Positions 1 through 5,834 of a stretch of 5,834 nt of DNA are shown piece by piece. Origin of the DNA: Alphaproteobacteria bacterium (GTDB taxonomy: Bacteria; Pseudomonadota; Alphaproteobacteria; SP197); the NCBI GenBank assembly GCA_022822575.1, contig JAJEBJ010000296.1, forward strand, positions 1 through 5,834. Reading direction: 5' to 3'. The position numbers were made by a program, and so were the translations under genes. Below the pieces are notes generated by a model that worked only from the letters and a program-made list of their open reading frames with translations, did not search any database and had not been told where the DNA came from. Position 1 is the stretch's first letter, and the number at the start of each line of letters is the position of its first letter.

Positions 1-582
1 GACGGCTGCCCGCGCTAGACCTCGGGCCAGGGATAGGGGTTGCACGTGACCGCCGCGAGGGTCATGCATGCCGATATGGTAGTAGTCCGTTCCGATGAGT
101 TCCTTCAGGTCGGCGCGTTCCAGACGTTCAACCTTCACACCCTGTTCGCCCCACTCCCGGGACCACGCCTCGAGGAAGGCCTTGCCGTGGTGGCCAAGCC
201 CGGCGCTCACCAGCCCCGGACGCTCGTGATCACAGTCGATGCCATGGCGGCCAATCAGTTCAAACACGAGATCCGCCGCCTGGTCGAGCATGGCAAGCAC
301 GGCCGGCGCCCTGTTGGCGCCATACTTTGCTGCAACCTCCGAGGGCAGCATGCGCCAACCCGGGTTGACCTGCCCACCGTTTCGCCCGGAAGCGCCCCAG
401 CCGGGTTCTCCGGCTTCCAGCACGATCACTGTCTTGCCGGCTTCAGCCAGGTGAAGTGCTGCCGACAGTCCGGTAAAGCCGCCGCCGACGATGGCGACAT
501 CCGCACCGGTCTCTCCGGCAAGGGGTGGCGTGTCGATGGCGGGCGCGGCACTGTCGGCCCACAGGCTCTCCGGCAACTCCAT
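1..582 (-). CDS. FAD-dependent oxidoreductase, DAO family (gamma-glutamylputrescine oxidase-like), 3' end outside window
   Basis: Only the first 194 residues are in the window; the reading frame stays open to the left edge. The product is a flavin-dependent amine or amino-acid oxidase/dehydrogenase of the DAO superfamily. The sequence shows an N-terminal lead containing SLWADSAAP, then a Rossmann beta-alpha-beta with VAIVGGGFTGLSAA (about residues 29-42) and the ribose-binding acid E56 in VIVLEAG. GWGASGRNGGQ follows at 61-71 and HVQPLSLARGLARAA near 179-193. The SLWA lead plus GASGRNGGQ is typical of PuuB/gamma-glutamylputrescine oxidase-like proteins, but such proteins also act on other secondary amines and N-methyl amino acids, so the substrate is not assigned. 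The start is ATG at 582, preceded by AGGGGGAA six bases upstream; a GTG directly before it (585) is possible. It is transcribed divergently from betC across a 78-base gap. The substrate-binding half and the stop codon are not visible. Confidence 0.9.
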   Translation of the reverse strand, partial: MELPESLWADSAAPAIDTPPLAGETGADVAIVGGGFTGLSAALHLAEAGKTVIVLEAGEPGWGASGRNGGQVNPGWRMLPSEVAAKYGANRAPAVLAMLDQAADLVFELIGRHGIDCDHERPGLVSAGLGHHGKAFLEAWSREWGEQGVKVERLERADLKELIGTDYYHIGMHDPRGGHVQPLSLARGLARAAV

Positions 583-609
583 CACGGATTCCCCCTGACG
601 TAGAGGGCA

Positions 610-641
610 GTCTAGTCTGTCCGCCGGATTCGAGACCAGAC
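610..641. promoter_or_regulatory. imperfect inverted repeat in divergent intergenic region (candidate operator)
   Basis: GTCTAGTCT (610-618) and AGACCAGAC (633-641) are inverted copies with 8 of 9 positions matching, separated by 14 bases. The centres are about 23 bases apart, near two helical turns. The pair lies in the 78-base gap between the oxidoreductase start (582, minus) and betC (661, plus), where a regulator of both genes could bind. I see no convincing -35/-10 boxes on either strand. A chance repeat is quite possible. Confidence 0.2.
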
Positions 642-660
642 CGAAGAACCTGGAGAAACC

Positions 661-2172
661 ATGACCACGCCTCCCAATATCCTCTTTCTCATGATGGATC
701 AGCTCGCCCCCCAGGTGCTTAAGCCCTACGGCGGCACGGTTTGTCGGACGCCCAACCTGGAGCGGCTGGCCGGCGAAGGCGTCGTGTTCGAAAGCGCATA
801 CTGCAACTACCCGATCTGCGCGCCAGCTCGCTTCAGTCTCATGTCAGGCCGCATGCCAAGCCGCATCGGAGCGTTTGACAACGCAACCGAATTTCCATCC
901 GAGATCCCGACCTTCGCACACTATCTTCGTTCAATGGGCTATCACACGTGTCTGTCCGGCAAGATGCACTTCATCGGTGCGGATCAACTTCACGGTTTCG
1001 AGGACCGGGTAACGACCGACGTCTATCCTGCCGACTTCTCGTGGACCAGCGACTGGTCGCTGGGTCCGACTTTCTGGGAACCGTGGTTCCACTCGATGCG
1101 GGCCGTGCTCGATGCGGGACCCGGGCGGCGCAGCGTCAACACGAGCTACGATGAGGAGGCAACCGTTGCGGCCTGCCGCTGGCTGCACGATCACGCCGAT
1201 GAGGCCGACGGCCGGCCCTTTTTCCTGGCGGCCAGCTTCATCAGCCCCCACGATCCCTACCTGGCGCCGCCGGCTCACTGGGATCTCTACACGGACGACG
1301 AAATCGACGACCCCAGGGTCGGCGACATACCTCTCGAGGAGCGAGACCCCCACAGCCACAGACTGTACTACACGACCGGTCGCCACATGGAGACGATCGG
1401 TCCTGCGGACGTCCGCCGGGCGCGCCGCGCCTACTATGCGGTGATGAGCTGGGTCGATGATCGCATCGGGCGGATCCTGGAGGCCCTCGAGGCCACCGGC
1501 GCACGCGACAACACGATCATTGTCGTAACAGCGGATCACGGAGACATGCTTGGCGAGCGCGGCCTGTGGTTCAAGATGAGTTTTTTCGAGTGGTCGGTGC
1601 GCGTACCTCTGATCGTGCATGCGCCGACGCACTATCGTTCGCGCCGGGTCAAGGAGAACGTCTCCCTGCTGGACCTCTTCCCGACCTTCCTGGAATGGGC
1701 GGGCGACGGGAAGCAGCCGGATCTCTTCGCGCCGATCGACGGCGCCAGCATCGCCGGACTGACCGCCGGACAAGGTGACGGCTGGCCTGACGTCGTCGGC
1801 AGCGAGTACTGCGGTGAGGGCGCCTCCTCACCGTTGCTGATGATTCGCCGCGAACGCTGGAAGTACATTCATTGCGAGGATGATCCGCCCCTGCTCTTCG
1901 ACCTCGAGGAGGATCCCGACGAACTGGTCAACCTCGCCGGCACACCGAAGGTGAGCGCCATCGAGGCCGATCTTGCCAGCGAGATCTGCCGCTGGTGGGA
2001 TCCTGCGGCCCTGAAAGATCGCGTGATCGAGAGTCAGCAGCGCAGGAAGTTCCTGAACGCCGCCCTGTCGGTCGGCCGTCGCACACCCTGGGACTGGCAG
2101 CCGGTGCGCGATGCCTCGCGTGAGTATCTGCGTGGCGACAGTGATATGCAGGCCATCTACACCAGAACCTGA
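661..2172 (+). CDS. betC: choline-sulfatase
   Basis: This 503-residue type I sulfatase is predicted to hydrolyse choline-O-sulfate to choline and sulfate in the cytoplasm; no signal peptide is present. It starts with NILFLMMDQ, placing a metal-binding Asp at D13. The formylglycine motif CAPAR has its Cys at residue 53, in the C-x-P-x-R form matured by FGE-type enzymes. Further active-site segments match the choline-sulfatase subfamily: DN at 73-74, SGKMHF (K101, H103), HDPY (H197), ADHGDM (D292, H293) and GLWFKMSFFE (K305). TTDVYPADFSWTSD (about 118-131) and the C-terminal ESQQRRKFL...PWDWQP...ASREYLR (about 457-491) are diagnostic of BetC and not of generic sulfatases. Length is normal for the family. 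ATG 661 is chosen because it has GGAG five bases upstream (652-655) and later Met codons would cut the first beta strand. It is divergent from the FAD oxidoreductase. No betA, betB or betI is adjacent in the window. Function is assigned by recalled family similarity. Confidence 0.93.
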   Translation: MTTPPNILFLMMDQLAPQVLKPYGGTVCRTPNLERLAGEGVVFESAYCNYPICAPARFSLMSGRMPSRIGAFDNATEFPSEIPTFAHYLRSMGYHTCLSGKMHFIGADQLHGFEDRVTTDVYPADFSWTSDWSLGPTFWEPWFHSMRAVLDAGPGRRSVNTSYDEEATVAACRWLHDHADEADGRPFFLAASFISPHDPYLAPPAHWDLYTDDEIDDPRVGDIPLEERDPHSHRLYYTTGRHMETIGPADVRRARRAYYAVMSWVDDRIGRILEALEATGARDNTIIVVTADHGDMLGERGLWFKMSFFEWSVRVPLIVHAPTHYRSRRVKENVSLLDLFPTFLEWAGDGKQPDLFAPIDGASIAGLTAGQGDGWPDVVGSEYCGEGASSPLLMIRRERWKYIHCEDDPPLLFDLEEDPDELVNLAGTPKVSAIEADLASEICRWWDPAALKDRVIESQQRRKFLNAALSVGRRTPWDWQPVRDASREYLRGDSDMQAIYTRT

Positions 2173-2367
2173 AACCGCCGGAAGACAAGCGGCAGGGCCG
2201 CCAATCTCGGACTCGCTGCGGGCCGTTCCATCAGCATGACTGCACCGCTCAGGTCCTACTCCCTTGTAGATCAGGACTTGCCACCGGCATGCGAGTTCGA
2301 GCCGGATGCCGTCTCGCCTGACAACCTGCACATGGAGTAGGCTCAATCGGCGTCTGCGATGAGAAAC

Positions 2368-2374
2368 AGGGGGA
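2368..2374 (+). promoter_or_regulatory. ribosome binding site fixing a GTG start
   Basis: AGGGGGA lies four bases before GTG 2379 and supports that codon as the start of the DUF427 gene. The nearest upstream ATG (2359) is out of frame. The first in-frame ATG (2475, residue 33) would remove the first beta strands of the first DUF427 domain. Confidence 0.6.
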
Positions 2375-2378
2375 AGCC

Positions 2379-3341
2379 GTGAAGGCAGAGACCGGAACGC
2401 ACGAATGGCGTCGAAGTCCGCGGCGAGTGCACGTGCACTTCGATGGCATCAGGGTCGCGGACTCCGAGCGCACCATGTTGCTCCGTCAGCACGGCTTTCT
2501 GCCGGTCTACTACTTTCCCGAAGACGACGTGCGTACCGACCTCCTGGTGGCCACCGATTACACGACAACATCGCCTTACAAGGGCACGGCGAGTTACTGG
2601 CATCTCGACACCCGATCACGTGTCGCGCGTTTTGCCGTTTGGCGCTATCTGCAGCCGAAGGACGGATCGCCCGACACCAGCGGTCACTACGGTTTCGACT
2701 GGCACAGCATGGACGCCTGGTGGGAGGAGAACGAACGCATCCACGTGCACGCGCGCGATCCGTTCCTGAGGGTGGACGCCGTGCGCAGCGCGCGATCCGT
2801 CAGGGTCGAGATCGGCGGGCGCACCGTTGCTGAGACCGACCGCCCGGTGCTGCTTTTCGAGACCGGACTGGTAACCCGCTACTACATCCGCGAAAAGGAC
2901 GTGCAACCCGAATTGTTCGAGCCGAGCACTACCTACACGCTCTGTCCCTACAAGGGGCGCGCGCGTTATCGCCATGTCCTGATCGACGGTACGCGCTACA
3001 AGGATGCGGCCTGGCAGTATGTCCGCCCCCTGCCCGCGGTGGCGGCGATCGCAGGACACCTTGCATTCTGGAACGAGCGCGCCGACACGACGATCTTCGT
3101 CGACGGAGAACCCCTTCCACGACGGGGCGCACGGCCCGCCGGTGACGGCGGCGAGACGCTGCAACCGTGGCGCGAGTTCTGGAATGAACCCCCGCCAGCA
3201 GCCATGAAAGGCGCAGGTACCGGCGCGCAGACTAAGGCCGCACGTCCCACTGGCCGGGCCGAGGGCCCTCCCGACGGCGTCATGAATCTCGACATAGAAC
3301 GCGCCGGAGGGCGCCCGGAGGACTGGCTGGAGCAGGGATAA
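2379..3341 (+). CDS. tandem DUF427 domain protein with extra C-terminal tail
   Basis: The 320-residue protein holds two copies of DUF427 (PF04248), a small beta-rich domain of unknown biochemical role. Copy 1 spans roughly residues 16-124: FDGIRVADSERTMLL, then VYYFPEDDVRTDLL, SPYKGTASYW at 65-74 and AVWRYLQP at 86-93. Copy 2 spans roughly 128-246: GGRTVAETDRPVLLFETG, RYYIREKDVQPELFEP, the family core CPYKGRARYR at 189-198, then IAGHLAFWNE and VDGEPLP. Copy 1 has Ser65 where copy 2 has the Cys of the CPYKG motif. The two-domain arrangement is known in this family and usually ends soon after the second copy. Here about 70 more residues follow, rich in Pro, Gly, Ala and Arg, with WREFWNE at 264-270 and no recognised domain. 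There is no signal peptide or membrane segment. The start is GTG with AGGGGGA upstream. It lies 206 bases after betC and 97 before the GGT-like gene, all on one strand; co-transcription is possible but unproven. I assign no reaction. Confidence 0.85.
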   Translation: MKAETGTHEWRRSPRRVHVHFDGIRVADSERTMLLRQHGFLPVYYFPEDDVRTDLLVATDYTTTSPYKGTASYWHLDTRSRVARFAVWRYLQPKDGSPDTSGHYGFDWHSMDAWWEENERIHVHARDPFLRVDAVRSARSVRVEIGGRTVAETDRPVLLFETGLVTRYYIREKDVQPELFEPSTTYTLCPYKGRARYRHVLIDGTRYKDAAWQYVRPLPAVAAIAGHLAFWNERADTTIFVDGEPLPRRGARPAGDGGETLQPWREFWNEPPPAAMKGAGTGAQTKAARPTGRAEGPPDGVMNLDIERAGGRPEDWLEQG

Positions 3342-3350
3342 CCGGACACA

Positions 3351-3381
3351 AGGGCGCCGTGCCTTCGCCCTGACTGGCACG
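3351..3381 (+). other. two interlocking inverted repeats upstream of the GGT-like gene (possible RNA pseudoknot)
   Basis: AGGGCG (3351-3356) pairs perfectly with CGCCCT (3366-3371). CGTGCC (3358-3363) pairs perfectly with GGCACG (3376-3381). The 5' arm of the second stem lies in the loop of the first, which is the topology of an H-type pseudoknot with connecting segments of 1, 2 and 4 bases; alternatively the stems are mutually exclusive hairpins. No T-run follows either stem, so a classical intrinsic terminator for the DUF427 gene is not supported. Six-base repeats arise readily by chance in high-GC DNA. Confidence 0.2.
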
Positions 3382-3425
3382 CTTCAAGTGTGTGCTCTAC
3401 CTTGTCGGTTGAACGACAGCCGGCC

Positions 3426-3431
3426 AGGGAG
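3426..3431 (+). promoter_or_regulatory. ribosome binding site deciding the GGT-like gene start
   Basis: AGGGAG lies seven bases before ATG 3439. This places the start at 3439 and not at the in-frame GTG 3388, which would add 17 residues (MCALPCRLNDSRPGSHA) that lie before the conserved N-terminal strand and include no recognised motif. Confidence 0.7.
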
Positions 3432-3438
3432 CCATGCC

Positions 3439-5235
3439 ATGATCCAGTCACGCCCCGAACTTGTCGGAACCTTCGGCATGGTGACCACCACCCACTGGCA
3501 GGCCAGTGCCGCCGGCATGGCGATGCTGGAGCGGGGCGGCAATGCCTTCGATGCGGCGGTGGCGGCCGGTTGTGTCCTGCACGTGGTCGAACCTGACCAA
3601 AATGGTCCAGGCGGCGATGTCCCCCTCATCCTGTGGAGCGAGAAGAGGGGCAGGGTCGATGTGATCTGTGGCCAGGGGGTCGCACCATCGACGATCTCCG
3701 GTGAAGCCCTGCGGAATATGGGACTCGACATCATGCCGGGGACCGGACATCTGCCCGTCGTCGTACCAGGCAGTTTCGGAGCCTGGATGCTGCTGCTGCG
3801 CGACTACGGGTGCCTCACGGTCCGCGAGGTTCTAGAGCCGGCCATTGGCATCGCCCGTGACGGTTTCCTGCTCACGCCAACGGTCGCTTCTGTTCTCCAG
3901 GAGGCGCGCGCCTTCATGGAGGAATTCTGGCCGACATCGGCTGAGGCCTACTGTGACGGCACCCTCGAGGCCGGTGATATGCACCGTCTGCCCATGCAGG
4001 CCAGGACCTGGGAGAGGATCATCGAGGAGGCGGAAGCCGCAGGTGGTGACCGCGAGGCCCAGGTCGAGGCAGCCCGCAAGTCGTGGTACGAAGGGTTTGT
4101 CGCCGAGGCGATCGACCGCTTCATGCGTGAACCGGTCATGGATTCCAGCGGCGAGGCCCATGCAGGATTTCTCACCGGCGATGACCTGGCGCGCTGGCGC
4201 GCCACCGTCGAGGATCCGGTAACGCTGGATTACGGCGACTACACGGTCTGCAAGGCCGGACCCTGGTCCCAGGCGCCCGTCCTGCTCCAGCAGCTTGCTC
4301 TCCTCAAGGGCTTCGACGTGGCGGCCATGGATGCTTCAGGACCTGAATTCGTCCACGTGATCCAGGAATGCGCCAAGCTTGCCCTCGCGGATCGCGAGGC
4401 CTTCTACGGTGATCCCCGCTTTGTCGACGTGCCGCTTGAACGGCTGCTGTCGGAAGACTACTGCGCGGAGCGGCGCCAACTCGTAGAGGAAGGCGCCAGC
4501 ATGGAAATGCGACCTGGAACCATCGACGGGTACGGTGGCGCCATCACGCTGAGAGCGCTGGGCTCAACCAACATCGCCCATTCGGCGACCTCCCTGGAGA
4601 GCAGCGCCGGATCGAAACCGTGGCGGACCTGGGGCGAATTTGGGGCCCGGCGCCACGGCGACACCTGCCACTTCGACATCATCGACCGCCACGGCAACAT
4701 GATTTCGGGCACTCCTTCTGGAGGCTGGCTCACGGGATCGCCTGCCGTGCCAGGACTGGGCTTTCCGGTCTCGGTCAGGGGGCAGATGTTCTGGCTCGAC
4801 GACGACCATCCCAACGGACTTCAGCCGGGCAAGCGGCCGCGCACCACACTGACCCCCACCCTGGCGCTTCAACACGGCGAACCGCGTCTCGTCTTCGGCA
4901 CACCCGGAGGCGATCACCAGGACCAGTGGTCGCTCCATGCGTTCCTGCGCCACGTGGATCACGGCATGACTCTCCAGGAGTCCCTTGATGCGCCATCCTT
5001 CTACACCGATCACATGCCGAGTTCGTTCTACCCGCGCGAGTGGATGCCGGGCCACCTGGCCGTCGAGGACCATTTCCCCGGATCTACCCTCGAGGACCTC
5101 GACCGCAGGGGTCACGACCTCAGGATCTATCCGCGCTGGAGCCACTACAACTCGATGACGATGGCATCGAAAATGGGCCGCGTCCTGCGCGCCGCCGCCA
5201 GTCCGCGCCGACAGTGCTACGCCGTGGGCCGCTGA
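3439..5235 (+). CDS. gamma-glutamyltransferase-family Ntn hydrolase (cytosolic GGT-like acylase)
   Basis: This 598-residue product of the GGT family is expected to self-cleave into two subunits before an N-terminal threonine nucleophile and then hydrolyse or transfer an acyl group. Visible landmarks are GGNAFDAAVAAG (33-44), NGPGGD (55-60), PGSFGAW (110-116), the cleavage site GDTCHFD with Thr409 as predicted nucleophile, SGTPSGGW (423-430), PGKRPRTTLTPTLAL (463-477) and the oxyanion-loop equivalent GTPGGDHQDQW (487-497). It ends ASPRRQCYAVGR, resembling the GGT C-terminal DPR segment with Ser for Asp. There is no signal peptide, unlike periplasmic E. coli GGT, so it probably acts in the cytoplasm. 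By-eye alignment puts ICGQGVAP (76-83) where E. coli has FREMAP, so the gamma-glutamyl-carboxylate Arg appears absent. About 48 residues separate RPG (358-360) from Thr409, against about ten in E. coli. The substrate may therefore not be a gamma-glutamyl compound. It follows the DUF427 gene by 97 bases and converges on a hydroxyacid dehydrogenase. Confidence 0.88.
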   Translation: MIQSRPELVGTFGMVTTTHWQASAAGMAMLERGGNAFDAAVAAGCVLHVVEPDQNGPGGDVPLILWSEKRGRVDVICGQGVAPSTISGEALRNMGLDIMPGTGHLPVVVPGSFGAWMLLLRDYGCLTVREVLEPAIGIARDGFLLTPTVASVLQEARAFMEEFWPTSAEAYCDGTLEAGDMHRLPMQARTWERIIEEAEAAGGDREAQVEAARKSWYEGFVAEAIDRFMREPVMDSSGEAHAGFLTGDDLARWRATVEDPVTLDYGDYTVCKAGPWSQAPVLLQQLALLKGFDVAAMDASGPEFVHVIQECAKLALADREAFYGDPRFVDVPLERLLSEDYCAERRQLVEEGASMEMRPGTIDGYGGAITLRALGSTNIAHSATSLESSAGSKPWRTWGEFGARRHGDTCHFDIIDRHGNMISGTPSGGWLTGSPAVPGLGFPVSVRGQMFWLDDDHPNGLQPGKRPRTTLTPTLALQHGEPRLVFGTPGGDHQDQWSLHAFLRHVDHGMTLQESLDAPSFYTDHMPSSFYPREWMPGHLAVEDHFPGSTLEDLDRRGHDLRIYPRWSHYNSMTMASKMGRVLRAAASPRRQCYAVGR

Positions 5236-5241
5236 CCCACG
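5223..5241. terminator. hairpin on the facing stop codons (possible bidirectional terminator)
   Basis: CGTGGG (5223-5228) and CCCACG (5236-5241) form a perfect 6-bp stem with a 7-base loop, which ends in the TGA of the GGT-like gene (5233-5235). It abuts the stop of the minus-strand dehydrogenase (5242-5244). The position between convergent genes fits a shared terminator, but neither side has a T-run, so an intrinsic terminator is not proven. Confidence 0.3.
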
Positions 5242-5834
5242 TCAGCAGGGATTGAGCGGCGGCTCACCGTCGATGTAGCGCCGCACTTCCTCCGCTAGCC
5301 TCGTTGCGGCGTCACGCACGGTCTTGATGGAGGCTCCCGCGATATGCGGAGTCAGAACCACATCGGGGTGGGAGAGCAGCGGCCAGTCCGCCGGCACGGG
5401 CTCGACGGCGAAGGTCTCCAGCATCGCCCCCCTGAGGTGCCCGCTGTCGAGGGCACGTGCGAGAGCATCGTAGTCCACCAGCGGTCCGCGGGCCGTGTTG
5501 ACGAACCAGGCCCCCGGCATCATTCGGGCGAAGGCGCCCGCGTTCATGAATCCTTCGGTCTGGGCAGTGACGCGAGCGTGCAGTGTCACGAGATCCGACT
5601 GTTCGAGGAGCGCATCGATGTCCACCTGGCGCACCTGGTCATCCAAGTCTCCGGGAGGCGCGGCAATCAGGGGATCGGCAACAAGAATGCGGCAATCGAA
5701 GACGCGCAACAGGCGGACGACGAGGGAGCCGATGCTCCCGTAGCCGATGACGCCCACTGTCATGTCACAGAGTTCCATGCCTGCCACGTCAGCGCGGTAA
5801 AGGTCGCCCCTCCACACGCCCTGGCGCAATGCGT
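5242..5834 (-). CDS. D-2-hydroxyacid dehydrogenase (NAD-binding), 5' end outside window
   Basis: The gene runs in from the right edge, and about 197 C-terminal codons are visible. It belongs to the D-isomer-specific 2-hydroxyacid dehydrogenase family, which interconverts 2-oxoacids and D-2-hydroxyacids with NAD(P)H. The fragment opens with RQGVWRGDLYRADVAGMEL, the family's lead into the nucleotide-binding domain. The Rossmann motif VGVIGYGSIG follows, and ILVADPLI carries an Asp at the end of the second strand, which favours NAD over NADP. The catalytic triad is present: Arg in NTARGPLVD (codon near 5490), Glu in FAVEP (near 5400) and His in LTPHIAGAS (near 5345). The apparent TTG start at 5829 is internal, since the open frame continues to the edge and the N-terminal part of the substrate domain is missing. 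The substrate cannot be told; phosphoglycerate dehydrogenase-like and glyoxylate/hydroxypyruvate-type paralogues look alike here. It converges on the GGT-like gene with six bases between the stops. Confidence 0.92.
   Translation of the reverse strand, partial: ALRQGVWRGDLYRADVAGMELCDMTVGVIGYGSIGSLVVRLLRVFDCRILVADPLIAAPPGDLDDQVRQVDIDALLEQSDLVTLHARVTAQTEGFMNAGAFARMMPGAWFVNTARGPLVDYDALARALDSGHLRGAMLETFAVEPVPADWPLLSHPDVVLTPHIAGASIKTVRDAATRLAEEVRRYIDGEPPLNPC

Noticed and set aside
40..603. 187-codon plus-strand open frame
   Set aside because: It is antisense to the FAD oxidoreductase, whose minus-strand translation has clear Rossmann and GASGRNGGQ motifs; the plus-strand product resembles nothing.
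583..660. Sigma-70 style -35/-10 boxes for either divergent gene
   Set aside because: The best pair found on the minus strand (TGGTCT, then TAGACT) matches the -35 consensus at only three of six bases; no pair is good enough to report.
931..1773. 280-codon minus-strand open frame opposite betC
   Set aside because: It is a long antisense frame typical of high-GC coding DNA; the plus strand carries all sulfatase motifs, and the antisense product has no recognisable domain.
2189..2201. GCGGC-AGG-GCCGC hairpin just after betC
   Set aside because: The stem is only 5 bp with no T-run after it; too weak to call a terminator in high-GC DNA.
1828..2346. 172-codon minus-strand frame over the betC 3' end and spacer
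   Set aside because: Most of it is antisense to the conserved BetC C-terminal segment, and no family features are visible.
2616..3380. 254-codon minus-strand frame opposite the DUF427 gene
   Set aside because: Both DUF427 copies are clear on the plus strand; the antisense translation shows no motif.
3388..3438. Upstream GTG extension of the GGT-like gene
   Set aside because: ATG 3439 has AGGGAG at ideal spacing, and the 17 extra residues do not look like a signal peptide or a family segment.
5253..5266. TGAGC-GGCG-GCTCA hairpin
   Set aside because: It is a 5-bp stem inside the conserved dehydrogenase C-terminal coding region, most simply due to chance.

Overview
The window is high-GC, densely coding bacterial chromosome. 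The codon use and protein families (a BetC-type choline-O-sulfatase, a PuuB-like FAD oxidoreductase and a cytosolic gamma-glutamyltransferase-like hydrolase) suggest an alphaproteobacterium or a similar high-GC proteobacterium. This is an inference from gene content; there is no rRNA or other marker to place the organism. I found no mobile element, tRNA, rRNA, CRISPR array or phage gene.

Layout: (1) 1-582, minus strand, is the N-terminal part of a DAO-family FAD oxidoreductase that runs off the left edge. (2) 583-660 is a short divergent intergenic region with a weak imperfect inverted repeat. (3) 661-2172, plus strand, is choline-sulfatase betC, complete, with the CAPAR formylglycine motif and the choline-sulfatase C-terminal segment. 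(4) 2173-2378 is a 206-base spacer with no convincing gene. (5) 2379-3341, plus strand, encodes a protein with two tandem DUF427 domains and an unusual C-terminal tail, starting at GTG. (6) 3342-3438 is a 97-base spacer that can fold into two interlocking 6-bp stems. (7) 3439-5235, plus strand, encodes a gamma-glutamyltranspeptidase-fold Ntn hydrolase without a signal peptide and with apparent changes at gamma-glutamyl-binding positions. (8) 5242-5834, minus strand, is the C-terminal two thirds of a D-2-hydroxyacid dehydrogenase, convergent with the previous gene and cut by the right edge. A 6-bp perfect hairpin sits on the two facing stop codons.

The set looks like a small-molecule catabolism neighbourhood. 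BetC would release choline and sulfate from choline-O-sulfate. The FAD oxidoreductase, the acylase or transferase and the hydroxyacid dehydrogenase could handle amines, amides and hydroxyacids. The three plus-strand genes may be co-transcribed, but the gaps of 206 and 97 bases make that uncertain. No betA, betB or betI lies within the window. Nothing here is clearly a new system. The points most worth a second look are the altered active site and pre-nucleophile insertion of the GGT-like protein, and the tailed double-DUF427 protein beside it.
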